This document shows, piece by piece, positions 50,922 through 62,090 of a DNA stretch of 64,000 nucleotides. The notes under the pieces are model-generated. The model had not been told where the DNA came from, ran no database searches, and worked only from the letters and a program-made list of their open reading frames with translations. Within the stretch, counting starts at the first letter, position 1. Each line of letters starts with the position of its first letter. The translations under genes were made by a program, and so were the position numbers. Location: positions 28,878,107 through 28,942,106 of the forward strand of contig CM055094.1 of NCBI GenBank assembly GCA_029204225.1, given 5' to 3'. Source of the DNA: Diphasiastrum complanatum (Eukaryota > Streptophyta > Lycopodiopsida > Lycopodiales > Lycopodiaceae).

Positions 50922-51650
50922 AATTTTCGAAGGATCAGTGTCCTCAAACAAAAGAAGAGAAGGAGCAGATGCGTGAGTACCCATATCATTCAGCAATAAG
51001 TTCTCTTATGTACGTGATGATCTATACTAGACCATACATAGCTTTTGCAGTCAGTTCCTTAAGTCAGTATATGGCTACTTATGGTATTAAAGCTCTTATA
51101 AGAGTTATGAAATACATTCAAGCTACTATGGACCAATGCATATGGAGCAGTTGACAGCTACAAACTGGTTATTTAGATGCAAGTTGGGCAGGAGATATAG
51201 ACACTCATAGATGCACATCTAGATTTATATTCTTTCTCAATGGTGGTCCAATTTCATGGAACAGTTGCAAGCAAATCTCAATAGCTTTATTGTCTACGGA
51301 ATCAAAGTTTATCGCCACCTCTCAACCGACAAAGGAAGCAGTGTGGTTGTGAGACTTACTATTGAACATTTGTCTGAAGCAGAATGCTCCAACAATTGTC
51401 TACTGTGATAATTAAAGTGCTATTGTTTTATCAGTCAACCTCAGGTCTCATTTCAGGAGTAAGCACATTGAACTCAAATATCACTATATCAGAAGTAAAG
51501 TTTTCGACAAAGAAGTGAGCTTGGAGTACTATCGAACACGAGACATGACAATAGATACTTTCACGAAGGCATTGAGCTTGGATGCACACAAAAGATTTTG
51601 TGCAAAACTAAGTTTGAAGGTCGAGGCATTCATGGATTTAGATTAAGGGA
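50922..51650 (+). mobile_element. Copia reverse transcriptase end and RNase H relic, plus strand
   Basis: Plus-strand translation: SKDQCPQTKEEKEQM, SLMYVMIYTRPYIAFAV, LDASWAGDID, STESKFIATSQPTKEAVWL, VYCDN, SKHIELKYHYIR and YYRTRDMTIDTFTKAL. Several stops disrupt it. A polypurine tract (TTAAGGGAGAG, about 51643-51652) closes it. Confidence 0.85.
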
Positions 51651-51652
51651 GA

Positions 51653-52520
51653 GTGTTAGGTTTATTCGAATAGTCAATTTTTAATCTACATTTTATTAAT
51701 CTATCTAGTTCTGCAGTTGTACTCATGTTTGTACACAGTCTGTAGAAATACACGGGAATGGCTAACAGTTGGGTTCGACAAGGAGTATTGAAGGTGTTCA
51801 AATTATCAAATGTTAACAGACCTTGTTTCCACTTGTTTTGAAGCTAACAACCTGCCCTAACAATTTTTTCAAGTAGTTTCTGAAAAGCTCCAATTGCAAT
51901 CTGCGACCAAACATCTGTCTTCAACTATCTTTTGGATAAGCCTAAACGACATTCATAACTGATCACTTTTTAGGTTAACTACTTCTTCAGCTTCTTTAGC
52001 TACTTTAGCTATTTCAGCTCTTTGTGCATATGGATCTTGGAGATTAATATAGTGCACTGCTAGAAACACTTATTGCTTATTAGCGAAAATGTCAGAAAAA
52101 GTGAATCAAATACTCAGAGATAGTTTTGAGTACACAGTTGCATCTGCTATTGTTTTGTGCTCACGATATCTTTGATTTGTACATGCTACTTACTGAATTG
52201 GTCGTACAATTTTATCATGTTTCTGTATTATGTTAGAATGATTGAATGCTTCTATGTTCTAGTGTAATATGATTATGGTCTCTTATAGTTTTGTCTGAAT
52301 TTAATATTGTAATATTCGATACAACAACATTAACTATGTTATATTTGCCTATGAAATCAATCTAACAGATTATGATGATTTCAAAGTTATAATCTCTTAG
52401 AATTCAAACATGGCAATAGTCATGATAGTTTTGTTCGAATTTGATAGGCGTAGTCAGGCATTATGAGAAGGATTATTCCATAGATCCCGATAGTGCATCT
52501 ATCAAATGCAGCCATTTCTC
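51653..52520 (+). repeat. Copia 3' LTR, plus strand (3' end approximate)
   Basis: Starts TGTTAGGTTTATTCG just after the polypurine tract. Near 52438-52465 it carries TTTGATAGGCGTAGTCAGGCA, similar to the end region of the LTR at 58.66 kb. The exact end cannot be placed. Confidence 0.55.
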
Positions 52521-53782
52521 TATCGAGCATCATTTCCTTCTTCCAACAATTCATTAAAATTCTCAATCCTAGAAAGAGTTACTTCTTCTTTTTTCAATTA
52601 TAGACAAGTACATTTATTTGACAATGTTGTCAAGGATTGGTAGCGGAATAGGACATATTATCCTTGATACTATTTATCGAATAAGAAATCAAAATGGATC
52701 TGATTTTTTTATTATGAATATAACGTATCATTTCAATCATCAAAAAGCTACATATAGTCAATAAATTTATTTTAAAAAAATAATAATATTGCCTCTACAA
52801 ATTATATGGAAGGGATGAGTGTTTTTTATGAAAGAGTTGTGAGACTTAATTGTTGCAATTTTCTAAGTGTCCACACGACCTTCAAGTATTTGCATTACAC
52901 AATCTAGTTTTTTATTACAAAATAAGGAGATTGATCATTCTAGAATAAATGTTTAACATAATTGCATTTGTGATATCTAGGCCCTTGTGGGTAGTTATAC
53001 AATGATAAAACCGAAACACTTGTAGATTGTGACAAGTATCAACTATAGAAAGTTGATCAATTGTAGATTTAACCAAAGGCAAAATAAAATATCTAAAAAA
53101 TCGTAGAGATATCTTGATCACCAAAATTGTCACACTTTAGTTAGATGATGGGCTATAATCAGCAAAGACTTGAGAATAGATTGTAGCTTCAAATATTTTA
53201 GGACTTTGTGAGCTATTATAGAAGATTCATTAGAGTTTCATTCACAAAGTTTTTTTTCCTCTCACACAATTACTCCAAATAAATGTACCATTTGTATGGA
53301 ATTTTTTTTCATCAAAATGTGTATAATATTTTGAAGTTGAATCATGTTTTTTGTTTTGCAAATCATACGTTGGTCCTTCTTATACAAGAATTGTTAGAGA
53401 TTCTAAAAGTTCATAATCTTAAAATTATTGATATAATAAACCTTGATATATTCACATTATAGAAGAAGATAACAGAGGAAGAAATTTAATGAGCGTTGAG
53501 ATATCTATCTCAAAGAATTTGAGCAGGTTGCAGAAGAAGGTACACTTTAATCTAGCTGGTGTTATGGTAGTTGGTACTACAAACTCCAATGTTTATTATG
53601 ACGTTTTCAAAGGTTCATTGTCACAGAACACAAACAATTACATTTTGCAAATTGAATCAATTATTGTAACTAATAAGGAAAGATTGGACAATGATAAACT
53701 CTGAATACTTTCAAGTTTGTTTAAAATACAGGCCCGCCGGATTTGGTTTAGTCAATTGAGTTTTGAACTTACAACTACTTAA
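52521..53782. other. Intergenic, nothing recognised
   Basis: Very AT-rich. A 71-codon frame at 53489-53704 has no known motif. Confidence 0.5.
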
Positions 53783-54420
53783 GGGTGTTTTCACACACAA
53801 TGGGGTGCAATAGGGATGATGAGTCACACATAGCCCCCATGTGTTCCCCTTTTTTTTCTCTCTTTCTTCATCCCCATTTCACACACAAATGTGCACACTG
53901 GATCTCTTGGCTTGCATTTCGAAATCTTGTTAGCCCTTCACAACCTATTTTCCTATTATAGAGATGCAATTTCATTTTTAGCCTTTCCGGTTGAAAGTTT
54001 ATTATTTCAAAAACCCTTTGTAGCACCTTCAGATTGAGTAAAATATTTAGTTATGAAAGTTGCTTTGGATTTTCACCCTTTCACCCAAAAAGTAGTGCTC
54101 ATCCTTCAAAACATAGGCTTGGTGGGCCTTTGTTCTCTCTCTTCTATCCAATAACAACCATCATGATGTTCTTCCACCTAAAAATTCGAATCTAAATCTC
54201 TCCTAAAAAATAGTGGCCCTACAAAAGTGGAGATGCCGAGGGGTACTGCCCGACATCTTCACTTGTCCCAAGTCAGCATTTTTTATGTCAAGTCATCTGC
54301 CACATGAGGGGCCTTTGCTTTCTTGTGTGAAGTGGGGTAATGTACTTTCTATCTTTTCTCTCCAATGAGCATTGGGTTTATTGAAAAATAGACATGCCTT
54401 AGGTTTGTGTGAAAACACCC
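53783..54420. mobile_element. Tourist-like MITE, 638 bp
   Basis: Terminal inverted repeats GGGTGTTTTCACACA (53783-53797) and TGTGTGAAAACACCC (54406-54420) match exactly over 15 bp. Flanking trinucleotides are TAA (53780-53782) and TAG (54421-54423), consistent with a decayed three-base TAA target duplication of PIF/Harbinger elements. There is no coding capacity. Confidence 0.75.
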
Positions 54421-54423
54421 TAG

Positions 54424-56094
54424 GATCTCAAGTAGGAGGTACACTTATATAGTGACAAAAAATTATTGCAAAATCAGAAAGCTATCGTATTCCAATGCAA
54501 AATTGAATGATATCTAGCAGTGTTGAAATTTGACGCCCGTCATGCCCTTCAAAGGCCGATTTGGACGTATTTGACATGCACTTAATCTATTTAAAACCGT
54601 CATCTTGATGGGCTACAATTTATTTTAAGTGTCATGAGTTAAGGTGTTTGTATAAGTTACAATAAGTACATGACACATTTTTAAAACTTGAAAGTTGACT
54701 CTTTGCAAGTTTCAAGATTTATAACTTAATATTGGAATTGAAATTGACAAACTTCAAACTTCAAAGGCTTTGCACTTTAGGATAGGCCATAGGAAACTTG
54801 GAAGTTTGAAGTTTGAACAATGGGCTAGATTGCTAGCTTCCAGCTTACGAGTTATTCAATTTTTCAGATTTCAAAGTTTGAAAGTTCATAATTCAGTCTT
54901 CATTTTGTGGCTTGGGCTTCATGGAAGTTGAAAGAATTTGTAGGGCTTGTGGGCATGACCCATCTAGATTGAGCATAGAAACCTCCAATTTTGTTTGGTG
55001 AATGGTTTGCTTGAAATCCAAATGAGAAATGTAAATAGGACAATCTTATACATTATAAAAAATCTAGGTTAAAATCTTCATGAAAGTCTTATCCTCTGCA
55101 AAATAAAATTTGAAGGGCACGTTCTATATAAGGACATCACAATGACGGCCATGAACCTTGTGAAAGATGTCATGGAAATAAAGCACGAAAGGCAACCCAG
55201 AACGTCAAATTTTAACATTGGTATTTGGGTGGGCTTCCCAAGATAATGGATAGGTATTGTTGATACAACCACCCCGTAATGTGTATCATGAAAATCTTTT
55301 AAAAAAAGATATAGACATGATATACAAGATTTTATCTATAATTCCATCTGTGAGGGCTACCTATTTTCAAGACTTCATCCATGAAGCTTATGTATTACCA
55401 AGAATTTACCCATGCAAGTTAGGTATTTTTTAGATTACATCCAAGAGTACTTTCTATGTTAAGGGCTAAAAACCACAACCAATCAAATTTGTAGAAGAAA
55501 ATGATGTCCCATTATTATGCCTTAAGTAACAATGGTCTACAAACTCAATGTGGACCGTTGTAAGATTTGAGTAGACACATTTTATGCACTTCAATATTAA
55601 CTAACCAAAAAATAGCAAGTTGGAAGAGCGTCAGTGTGTGGGAAACCTTTTTGAGATTTCCCTCCAAAAACTGAGATGTGAAAAAGTTCTTCAGCCTCTA
55701 TTAAGTGACAATCTCTTACTTGCCGGTTTTCTCTTATAAAACCCAAGATTTATGACATAAAAAATCCTGTACAGTTTTCGCCATGCCAATTTTTGAAAAA
55801 AGATGCCGGTTATATTCTTGAACTATGCCGGCTTTCCCGAACACTGGAAGAGCATGACTAGTTAAGTGTTGACGACCCAAAATTGCAAGGGCAGCTGACC
55901 TTTGAATGGGATGATTGGGTTTTTTAACAGCACTTCACTCCACTCCCCCTTTCATGTGAAGCTATCATCATTGAGCAATCTAATAGAATCAATAATATTG
56001 ATGGTGGATGCCACATGGTATAGACTATAGATTCTAGAGCAAGTCCCAAGGATATTCACGTGAAAGTGGAGGTTCTTCGCATTCACAATAAAAT
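54424..56094. other. Intergenic; upstream region of the dioxygenase gene
   Basis: About 54660-54900 is crowded with AAGTTTGAA/TTCAAACTT motifs in both orientations. The last few hundred bases should contain the promoter of the gene at 56095; no TATA box is assigned. Confidence 0.45.
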
Positions 56095-57737
56095 ATGAGC
56101 CTTTTCAACGAAGATAAAAGGGAGCTAGGAAAGGAAGGAATGAATGAAGGAGATATGGAGCCTTCAGCTGCAGCTGGAGCTTTGTCCTCGCCGCTGCCTG
56201 TCCAACAATCAGTTCTCCAGCAGCGGTATGTTCGAGGCGAGGATGAGCAGCCCAAAGTAGCGCACGATCGGTTTGAGAGAGAGGAGGAGCTGCCAGTGAT
56301 CGATCTTGCCGTTCTCGCATGTGGAAGCGAGCATGATAAGAGCAACTGCAGGCTCCGCATGTTGAGAGCCTGCCAGGAGTGGGGCTTCTTTCGCCTCGTC
56401 AACCATTCCCTGCCAATTCACCTCATGCGGCAGATGGATGCTGCAGCTAGGAGGTTCTTCAGCCTCTCGCTGGATGAGAAGTTGGAGAATAAGGACCCAG
56501 AAGGAGGCACTCTTGGGTATTGCTCTGGAGCACAAGATGGGTACAATCTGCAAGGGTATTGGCAGGAATCGCTTCAATTTCCGGGGGAAAAGGACACCAG
56601 GAAAGCTTTTCTGGACAGGACTATGCAGCACAATAGAAATGACTTCCGGTATGAAACGTTTTTGTAAGCAAAGTAATGCCAGTAAGAAGTTTCTATATCC
56701 AAATTAATTGCACGGCCGGGGGTTTTATGACTATAAGTAGGATCGCATAGATTTGAGGCATCAGTTATGGTGTATTTTGAGCTTTGACTGTCTTATACTG
56801 TGTTGGCGTGAGTGCAGTGATGTGATGGAAGAGTACTGTGAAAATGTACACAAGCTTGCCGAAAAACTGACAGAACATTTGGCAGTGGCGCTTGGACTAC
56901 CATCAGCACATTTTAGTAAGAACTGCAGCCCTTCAGTTGTCCGATTTAGCTTCTATCCACCCTGTCCAGACCCTGCTTCCACATTAGGAGTGGTTCCGCA
57001 CACTGACGCCTTTGTGGTAACGATTTTGCAACAAGACGACGTAAGCGGGTTACAGATTCTGAAAGATGGCAACTGGATAACCGTGAGAACACAACCGGAT
57101 ACACTCATTGTCAATGTTGGAGACATGTTACAGGTCGCTACCTATAACTTGATGAGCTATATGTAGTGCTCTGCAGCTACAGATACATGAAGACTTTTTT
57201 GTAGCTACGCATATTTACATGGCAGCACTCTGTGAAGCAGTTGTTTTTCTCAGATTGATGCTTGGACTTAATCTTAGGACTTGCTTGCAGATCTGGAGCA
57301 ACGAGATGTTGCAGAGTGTGATTCACCGAGTAGTTGAAAACAAATTTAAATGTATGTTGTAGAATTCTGTAAACGAGGAGCATTTTCAGATTGGTGCTTG
57401 TATTGATATTTCGAACTGCTTGCAGATCTGGAGCAACGACATATTATCCAGTGTAGTTCACAGAGTAGTTGTAAACAGCGAAAGTTCACGTCTCACAACC
57501 GCACTCTTCTTCGGCCCAATACCCAAGATAGTGATACAGCCTCACTCAGATCTTGCAACGGCCGAGCATCCTCTTCAAAAATTTCGGCCCTTCACATTCG
57601 AGGAGTACATGGGGACCGTGGAAAGAGCAGAACTCGTTGGCAAAGACGTGCTTGATTCATTCAGGGTATATCACACTAGTATTGATGAGCAAGTAACCAA
57701 CTTGGCACAACTCACGGAAGCCATTAGTGCAAAATGA
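56095..57737 (+). CDS. 2-oxoglutarate/Fe(II)-dependent dioxygenase, three exons
   Basis: Exons 56095-56648, 56818-57133 and 57426-57737, all GT-AG and in phase, give 393 residues. The N-terminal domain has LPVIDLAVLA, CQEWGFFRLVNHSLP and RFFSLSLDEK (about 65-130). The jelly-roll core has FSFYPPCPDP, then HTDAF (first Fe ligands H and D), QDDVSGLQILKDG, IVNVGDMLQIWSND, SVVHRVV (third Fe ligand H) and SRLTTALFFGP (2-oxoglutarate-binding R-x-T where R-x-S is usual). These are the landmarks of plant DOXC dioxygenases, soluble enzymes that oxidise hormones or specialised metabolites. YWQES and DFRDVMEEY recall gibberellin 2-oxidases, but the substrate is not determined. A decayed copy of the exon 3 start lies in intron 2, and a Copia LTR fragment begins 23 bp after the stop. 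Confidence 0.85.
57291..57362 (+). pseudogene. Degenerate duplicate of dioxygenase exon 3 start
   Basis: After a TTGCTTGCAG acceptor it reads IWSNEMLQSVIHRVVENKF, parallel to IWSNDILSSVVHRVVVNSE at 57426. It then diverges and stops at 57360-57362. The preceding intron end (CAGATTG-TGCTTG) is duplicated too. Use of this acceptor would truncate the enzyme before the 2-oxoglutarate-binding Arg. Confidence 0.85.
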
Positions 57738-57760
57738 GCGTGATCACAACATAAGCTACA

Positions 57761-57958
57761 ATTATGAGTAAAAATGCAGTGTCATCTTTTTCGCATTTTT
57801 TGCCTGTCAAAAATTACGAGTAAAAATGCAGTGTCGTCTTTTTTGCATTTTTCGTCTGTCAAGAATAACGAGTAAAAATGCAATGTCGTCTTTTTCACAT
57901 TTTTCGCCTGTCAAGAATTAGGAGTAAAAATACACTATCGTATTTTTTGCCTATGGCA
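57761..57958 (+). repeat. 52-bp tandem repeats within the LTR, about four copies
   Basis: Units start at 57761, 57813, 57865 and 57917 (the last partial). Each contains GAGTAAAAATGCAGTGTCGTC and GCATTTTTCGCCTGTCA with few changes. Confidence 0.93.
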
Positions 57959-58732
57959 GTTTACGTTCATTTTTACAGAATGAAAGTTTACGTTCATTTT
58001 TGCATACGGACTGTTTATGGCAAATTGTCATCACTTATCAGTAATTAGCTTATGAGAAGAATTGGATGAATGCCAATAGACTCCAGCCAACTAGCAGTCA
58101 CATTTGACGACCTAATTTCTTAGTATAGATCAGTTGTTCATACATCTCATTTTGTCAAGGCATGAAGCACAATTAAAAATTGTGAATCATGAAGGTGCTG
58201 AGTAGTATTACACGATGCTTCCTGCACTCTTATGAAGCAGATCGATCACGACCAGAAAGTATTGTAGTTAGCTCTCTATCAAGCTTTCAAGCTTGAAATC
58301 TCTTGAGCATTCTAGCTCAATCTTTTAGAGATTATTTTAGAGTTGCTATTGCGCTACTGCTTATTAGCAGAGCCGCTTATTTTTAGACTTATTTTTAATT
58401 ACTCAGAGACAACTTAGAGTGCGCGGTTTCTATTCGTTGTTGTCTTGCGCTCATTAGCATCTGGTTTGTTTTTCTGAATCAATAATATTTCTTTATTGCG
58501 TTCAGTATGTGTCAGAATGCATGCATCTTTGTATTCCTTTTGTAACTGATAAAATTGTTTGAGAATTCAATACTTTATGTTTGGCTACGTAATCACTTAG
58601 TATCTAGTGAAAGTTAGTTGCTAAAGATTGGACGTGATTTCCATCACTACTGTTTTGTTCAATTTAATAGGCGTAGTCATGCATTGGAAGTAGGAAGTTG
58701 CCGCTACTATTTCATTTGTCCTACTTTCGACA
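57761..58732 (+). repeat. Copia 5' LTR, 5'-truncated, inverted relative to 49452-50594
   Basis: Shares the GCAGTGT...GCATTTTTCGCCTGTCA part, the AGCTTGA/GAGCATTCTAGCTC part and the GGCGTAGTCATGCATTGGAAG...TTTCGACA end with the LTR at 49452-50594. It lacks roughly the first 200 bp, including the TGTTGG start. It ends at 58732 directly before a primer-binding site. Confidence 0.75.
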
Positions 58733-58742
58733 TGGTATCAGA
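58733..58742 (+). promoter_or_regulatory. Retrotransposon primer-binding site (tRNA-iMet type)
   Basis: TGGTATCAGA directly after the LTR end, the usual priming site of plant Copia elements. Confidence 0.8.
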
Positions 58743-58870
58743 CCAATACCTATATGGTATCACACCATTCTAATCTAATATTAGATAAACAGTATCAGAG
58801 AATTGTTTTCTTATTATTGGCATTACTACATCTTAGTGTCATCGATACAATCGACAGACTAAGTTCCAGA

Positions 58871-59570
58871 TGGATTCTCAAAGTAAAGTTGGTCTTATCA
58901 CAGACAAGCTGAATGGATCCAATTATTATTTGTGAAAATTTAAGATGAAGACCTCGCTGATAGCCAATGAGTTATGAAATGTTGTTACAAGTATTGAAGT
59001 AAAGCTTGAAGATGACACAGAAGACTCAAAATGAAAATCGAAGGATGGTAAACCCTTCGCGCTCATCATCCTCAATATATCAGATACTCATATTGGACAC
59101 ATAGCTGAAGCCAGAACTTCAAAAGAAGTTGGGACATCCTGAACTCACTATATGACATGAGGGATGTAACTACCAAATTACATCTATGAAGGAAATTCTT
59201 CACATTCAAGATGTCTAATGGTGATTCTCTTCAGAGTCACATTAACCAGTTTAAGAATCTCTTGTAATAGATGGCCGCTGTCGGATTAGTCATAGACGGT
59301 CAAGATTGCAATTATGACATTGCTTTCAAGCTTGCCCTCTACATATGAGAATTGGGTGATGATCATGTCAACACACTCATATCTAGATTGCCACGTAGTA
59401 TCAGAAGAGAACTTAAAAGAAGGGAGCAGTATGCTACATTGTAGAAAGCAATGGAAGATGCCATCATGGAGGAGGATGAGGGAGGGTTCAAATGATGAAT
59501 CTTATCCAACCATTCACACTCCAACTCCATCGGTAGCATCATCATCCAACGCATCCAACCTTTCCACATA
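58871..59570 (+). mobile_element. Copia gag relic
   Basis: From ATG at 58871 the translation gives SKVGLITDKLNGSNYYL, a stop where Trp is expected, KFKMKTSLIANEL, ALIILNISDTHIGHI, then FKMSNGDSLQSHINQFKNLL. This is a UBN2-type gag in correct position after the LTR and primer site. Multiple stops break it. Confidence 0.75.
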
Positions 59571-60480
59571 ACTGCTGATGAAGCAAATGACAAAATTACA
59601 CAAACAGTAGATGGAACAACTGACAACTTAGTTTGATCAAAAACTGAAGGCCTTGCAGGGAGCTGTAGCACCAAATTCCAATCCACTAGAACAGAACCAG
59701 CTACAGTGTCTCTTAGTTTGCACTTAGAATCATACAGCCAATGAGTGTTCAGTATTAAAGCAAAATCTGAGATTAACACAGAGAATTTGCCATATGTGCA
59801 ACACATCATTGCACGAGATGACATTTTGCCCATTTAACCCCTGGATCATACAACAGAAGAAGTATCCTTATCAGACCTCTTATCCTTATCATCAGGGACA
59901 CCCAATGCGGCACCGAGGTATGGCACGCCGAACAACTAGCAGCGCATGGCCTTACCTGCACCACCAGGGCCAGCTAATCATCAAGTCGCTTATGTCAATT
60001 TAGCAGTAGTGGAACATGAAGCACCAACATCACCTCAACCTAAGCAGCATCAATGGTGCGGGCTGTAAGAAATATTTGTAGATTCAACCATTAATGAGTA
60101 TTATGCAACCTATGCGGCTCAGCCTCAACGTCAAGGTGGTAGAAATTACGGCTGCTATGAATGCGGCGAAGGCCATCAAATTGCAGAGTGTCCATACAAG
60201 GGACAATATACAGCCTTCTGTCAAGAATGCGAATATGGACACTACTACAAGAATTGTCCATTAAAGCCTGGAATGAGTGCACCATTAAACCTAATCACAG
60301 TACACCCGAAAATAGTTCCAACAGGGATGCCACCAAAAAAACAACACTTTCATGCCCCAGTGCTTGTAGTCACATGAGCACAAAAGCGGAAGGAAATGGC
60401 TTTCTCACCACCTCCATCAGTGTCGATGATCAACCCTCAGCTGTAGGACCATATCCAAATGTGAGGGAAGAAGGAAGATA
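59571..60480 (+). mobile_element. Gypsy-type gag relic with two zinc knuckles
   Basis: Broken frames carry three Cys/His clusters: CHMCNTSLHEMTFC near 59789, CYECGEGHQIAEC near 60154 and CQECEYGHYYKNC near 60221. The last two are C-x2-C-x4-H-x4-C knuckles, eight residues apart. They are more like Gypsy gag than the Copia gag just upstream, so a junction between element types is likely near 59.6 kb. Confidence 0.6.
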
Positions 60481-60622
60481 GTCTCACAAGATACAACATT
60501 GGGTACAGAGAGCGCAAACGGAGGAAAAAGCACAAGCAAAAGACGTATATGCAGAACCTCCTATTGACGAAAAACTAGTACCACAAGCGAGCTCACCATT
60601 ATGAACTAATCAAAATGACCAG

Positions 60623-61318
60623 ATGCATCATCACGAACCACCTTTCCATATGGTGGAGCCCGAGGATCCGCACACAGAGATGCTCGCAAGTTTGGTAGCA
60701 AGCCGTGTTAGCTTATCCCTTGGAGAATTACTGCGGAACGTGCCACAAGCCAAGAGCCTTATGGCCGAATGGGCCAAAGCTGAAGCGGGACTAGTAACAC
60801 CAGAGCCCATATACTGTGCGGGCTACAAAGAAACGAGTAACGTCCTCCACATTGGGGCAGCGTGGGAAAGCGAACAACACAATATCACCCTATCAATCAA
60901 GCACAAGAGATTCGAAGACGAGACAATAGTGGTAGATGGAGAATCAGGTGTAAATTTGATCTTCACTACTTTGTACCAGAAATGGGGTCTGCAAGGATTG
61001 AAGCCAGCGAAATTTGCCATCAAGCTAGCGGATCAGTCTTGTATAAAACCAAAAGGTGTAGTTGATGACATCCTTGTAAAAATAGCAGGAATGCAATTTG
61101 TGATCACTTTTGTGGTGATGGACATACCAGAGTCCCCATCCGCCTACCATGTTTTACTAGGAAGACCGGGGTTGAGGACTTTGCAAGTGGTTCACAACTG
61201 GGGAACCGAAAAACTCACCTTCGAGAACAGAGAACAGGTTGTAAAGGCTGATCCGACCACATGGGTGGTGAAACCAATTACACCAAAACGGATTGTCCAC
61301 CATAGATCATACAATTGA
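60623..61318 (+). mobile_element. Gypsy aspartic protease region
   Basis: A continuous 231-codon frame. After an N-terminal gag end it has TIVVDGESGVNLI (active-site region, usually VVDGGSGVNLM), WGLQGLKPAKFAIKLAD, and HVLLGRPGLR, the conserved end of the protease fold in plant Gypsy elements. It is intact over its length, but reverse transcriptase does not follow. Confidence 0.75.
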
Positions 61319-61462
61319 TCGCCCAAGACAAGCCAGGGGAGGCCACTATGACTTTGAAACGAATATCATGAGATGGACAGATGCATTAGCAACTGTTGAC
61401 TGTATGGCTGGGTATGCTTGTTAACAGAATTCAGATCCAGAACCTAGCACATCTTCACCCAA

Positions 61463-62090
61463 GTGCTATACATTAGACACACCAATCACTTTCGGGGTGA
61501 ACAAGATCAATGTCGCATGGCTGTCAACGGAAGCCATTTTGTGCAGGTAGAATCATCCAATAAGATCATGTGTAACGTAATCACAAAAACAGTTGAAGCT
61601 AGCGAATCTGATTGGGAGCACAAGTTGCATGCTGCTATGTGGGCATTCAGAACAGCTTACAAAGGAAGCACTGATCACATGCCATTCCAGTTGGTCTATG
61701 GTCAGCAGGATGTCATAATGCTAGTGGAGTTTTTGGTTCCTTCATTAAGGATCGCCACAATGCAATGTCTTGATGAATCCAAATCTCTACAATTATGCCA
61801 TGAAGCACTATATAAACTTTGTGAAACATGCTTACTAGTTGTGCATGCATTGGCAGCTGAGAAAAAATGATGCAAGGCATGGCATGATCGTCGGTTGCAC
61901 AAGAAAGATCTTGGATCTAGAGATCTGGTCCTCATGTATAAAACCAAGCCGATCAAAGAAAAGTTGAAGTTCACAAGCCGATCCTCGGCCATGGAGCTGT
62001 GAATTTGAAACAATTAGATGGGACACCATTCAACATGCCCATCAATGGTAGCCGGTTGCACAAGTATTGGCCACCATAGTGAAGCATATC
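61463..62090 (+). mobile_element. Gypsy integrase C-terminal relic
   Basis: Frame 61463-61870 includes QVESSNKIMCNVITKTVEAS, DWEHKLHAAMWAFRTAYKGS, MPFQLVYGQQDVIMLVEFLV and ALAAEKK, then after a stop a frame with AWHDRRLHKKDLGSRDLVLMY and LKFTSRS. This is the integrase core end plus the GPY/F-like tail. The reverse transcriptase and RNase H that should separate protease from integrase are missing (only about 145 bp intervene). Confidence 0.8.

Noticed and set aside
56034-56631. Minus-strand frames opposite dioxygenase exon 1
   Set aside because: The plus strand encodes conserved dioxygenase motifs; these are antisense shadows.
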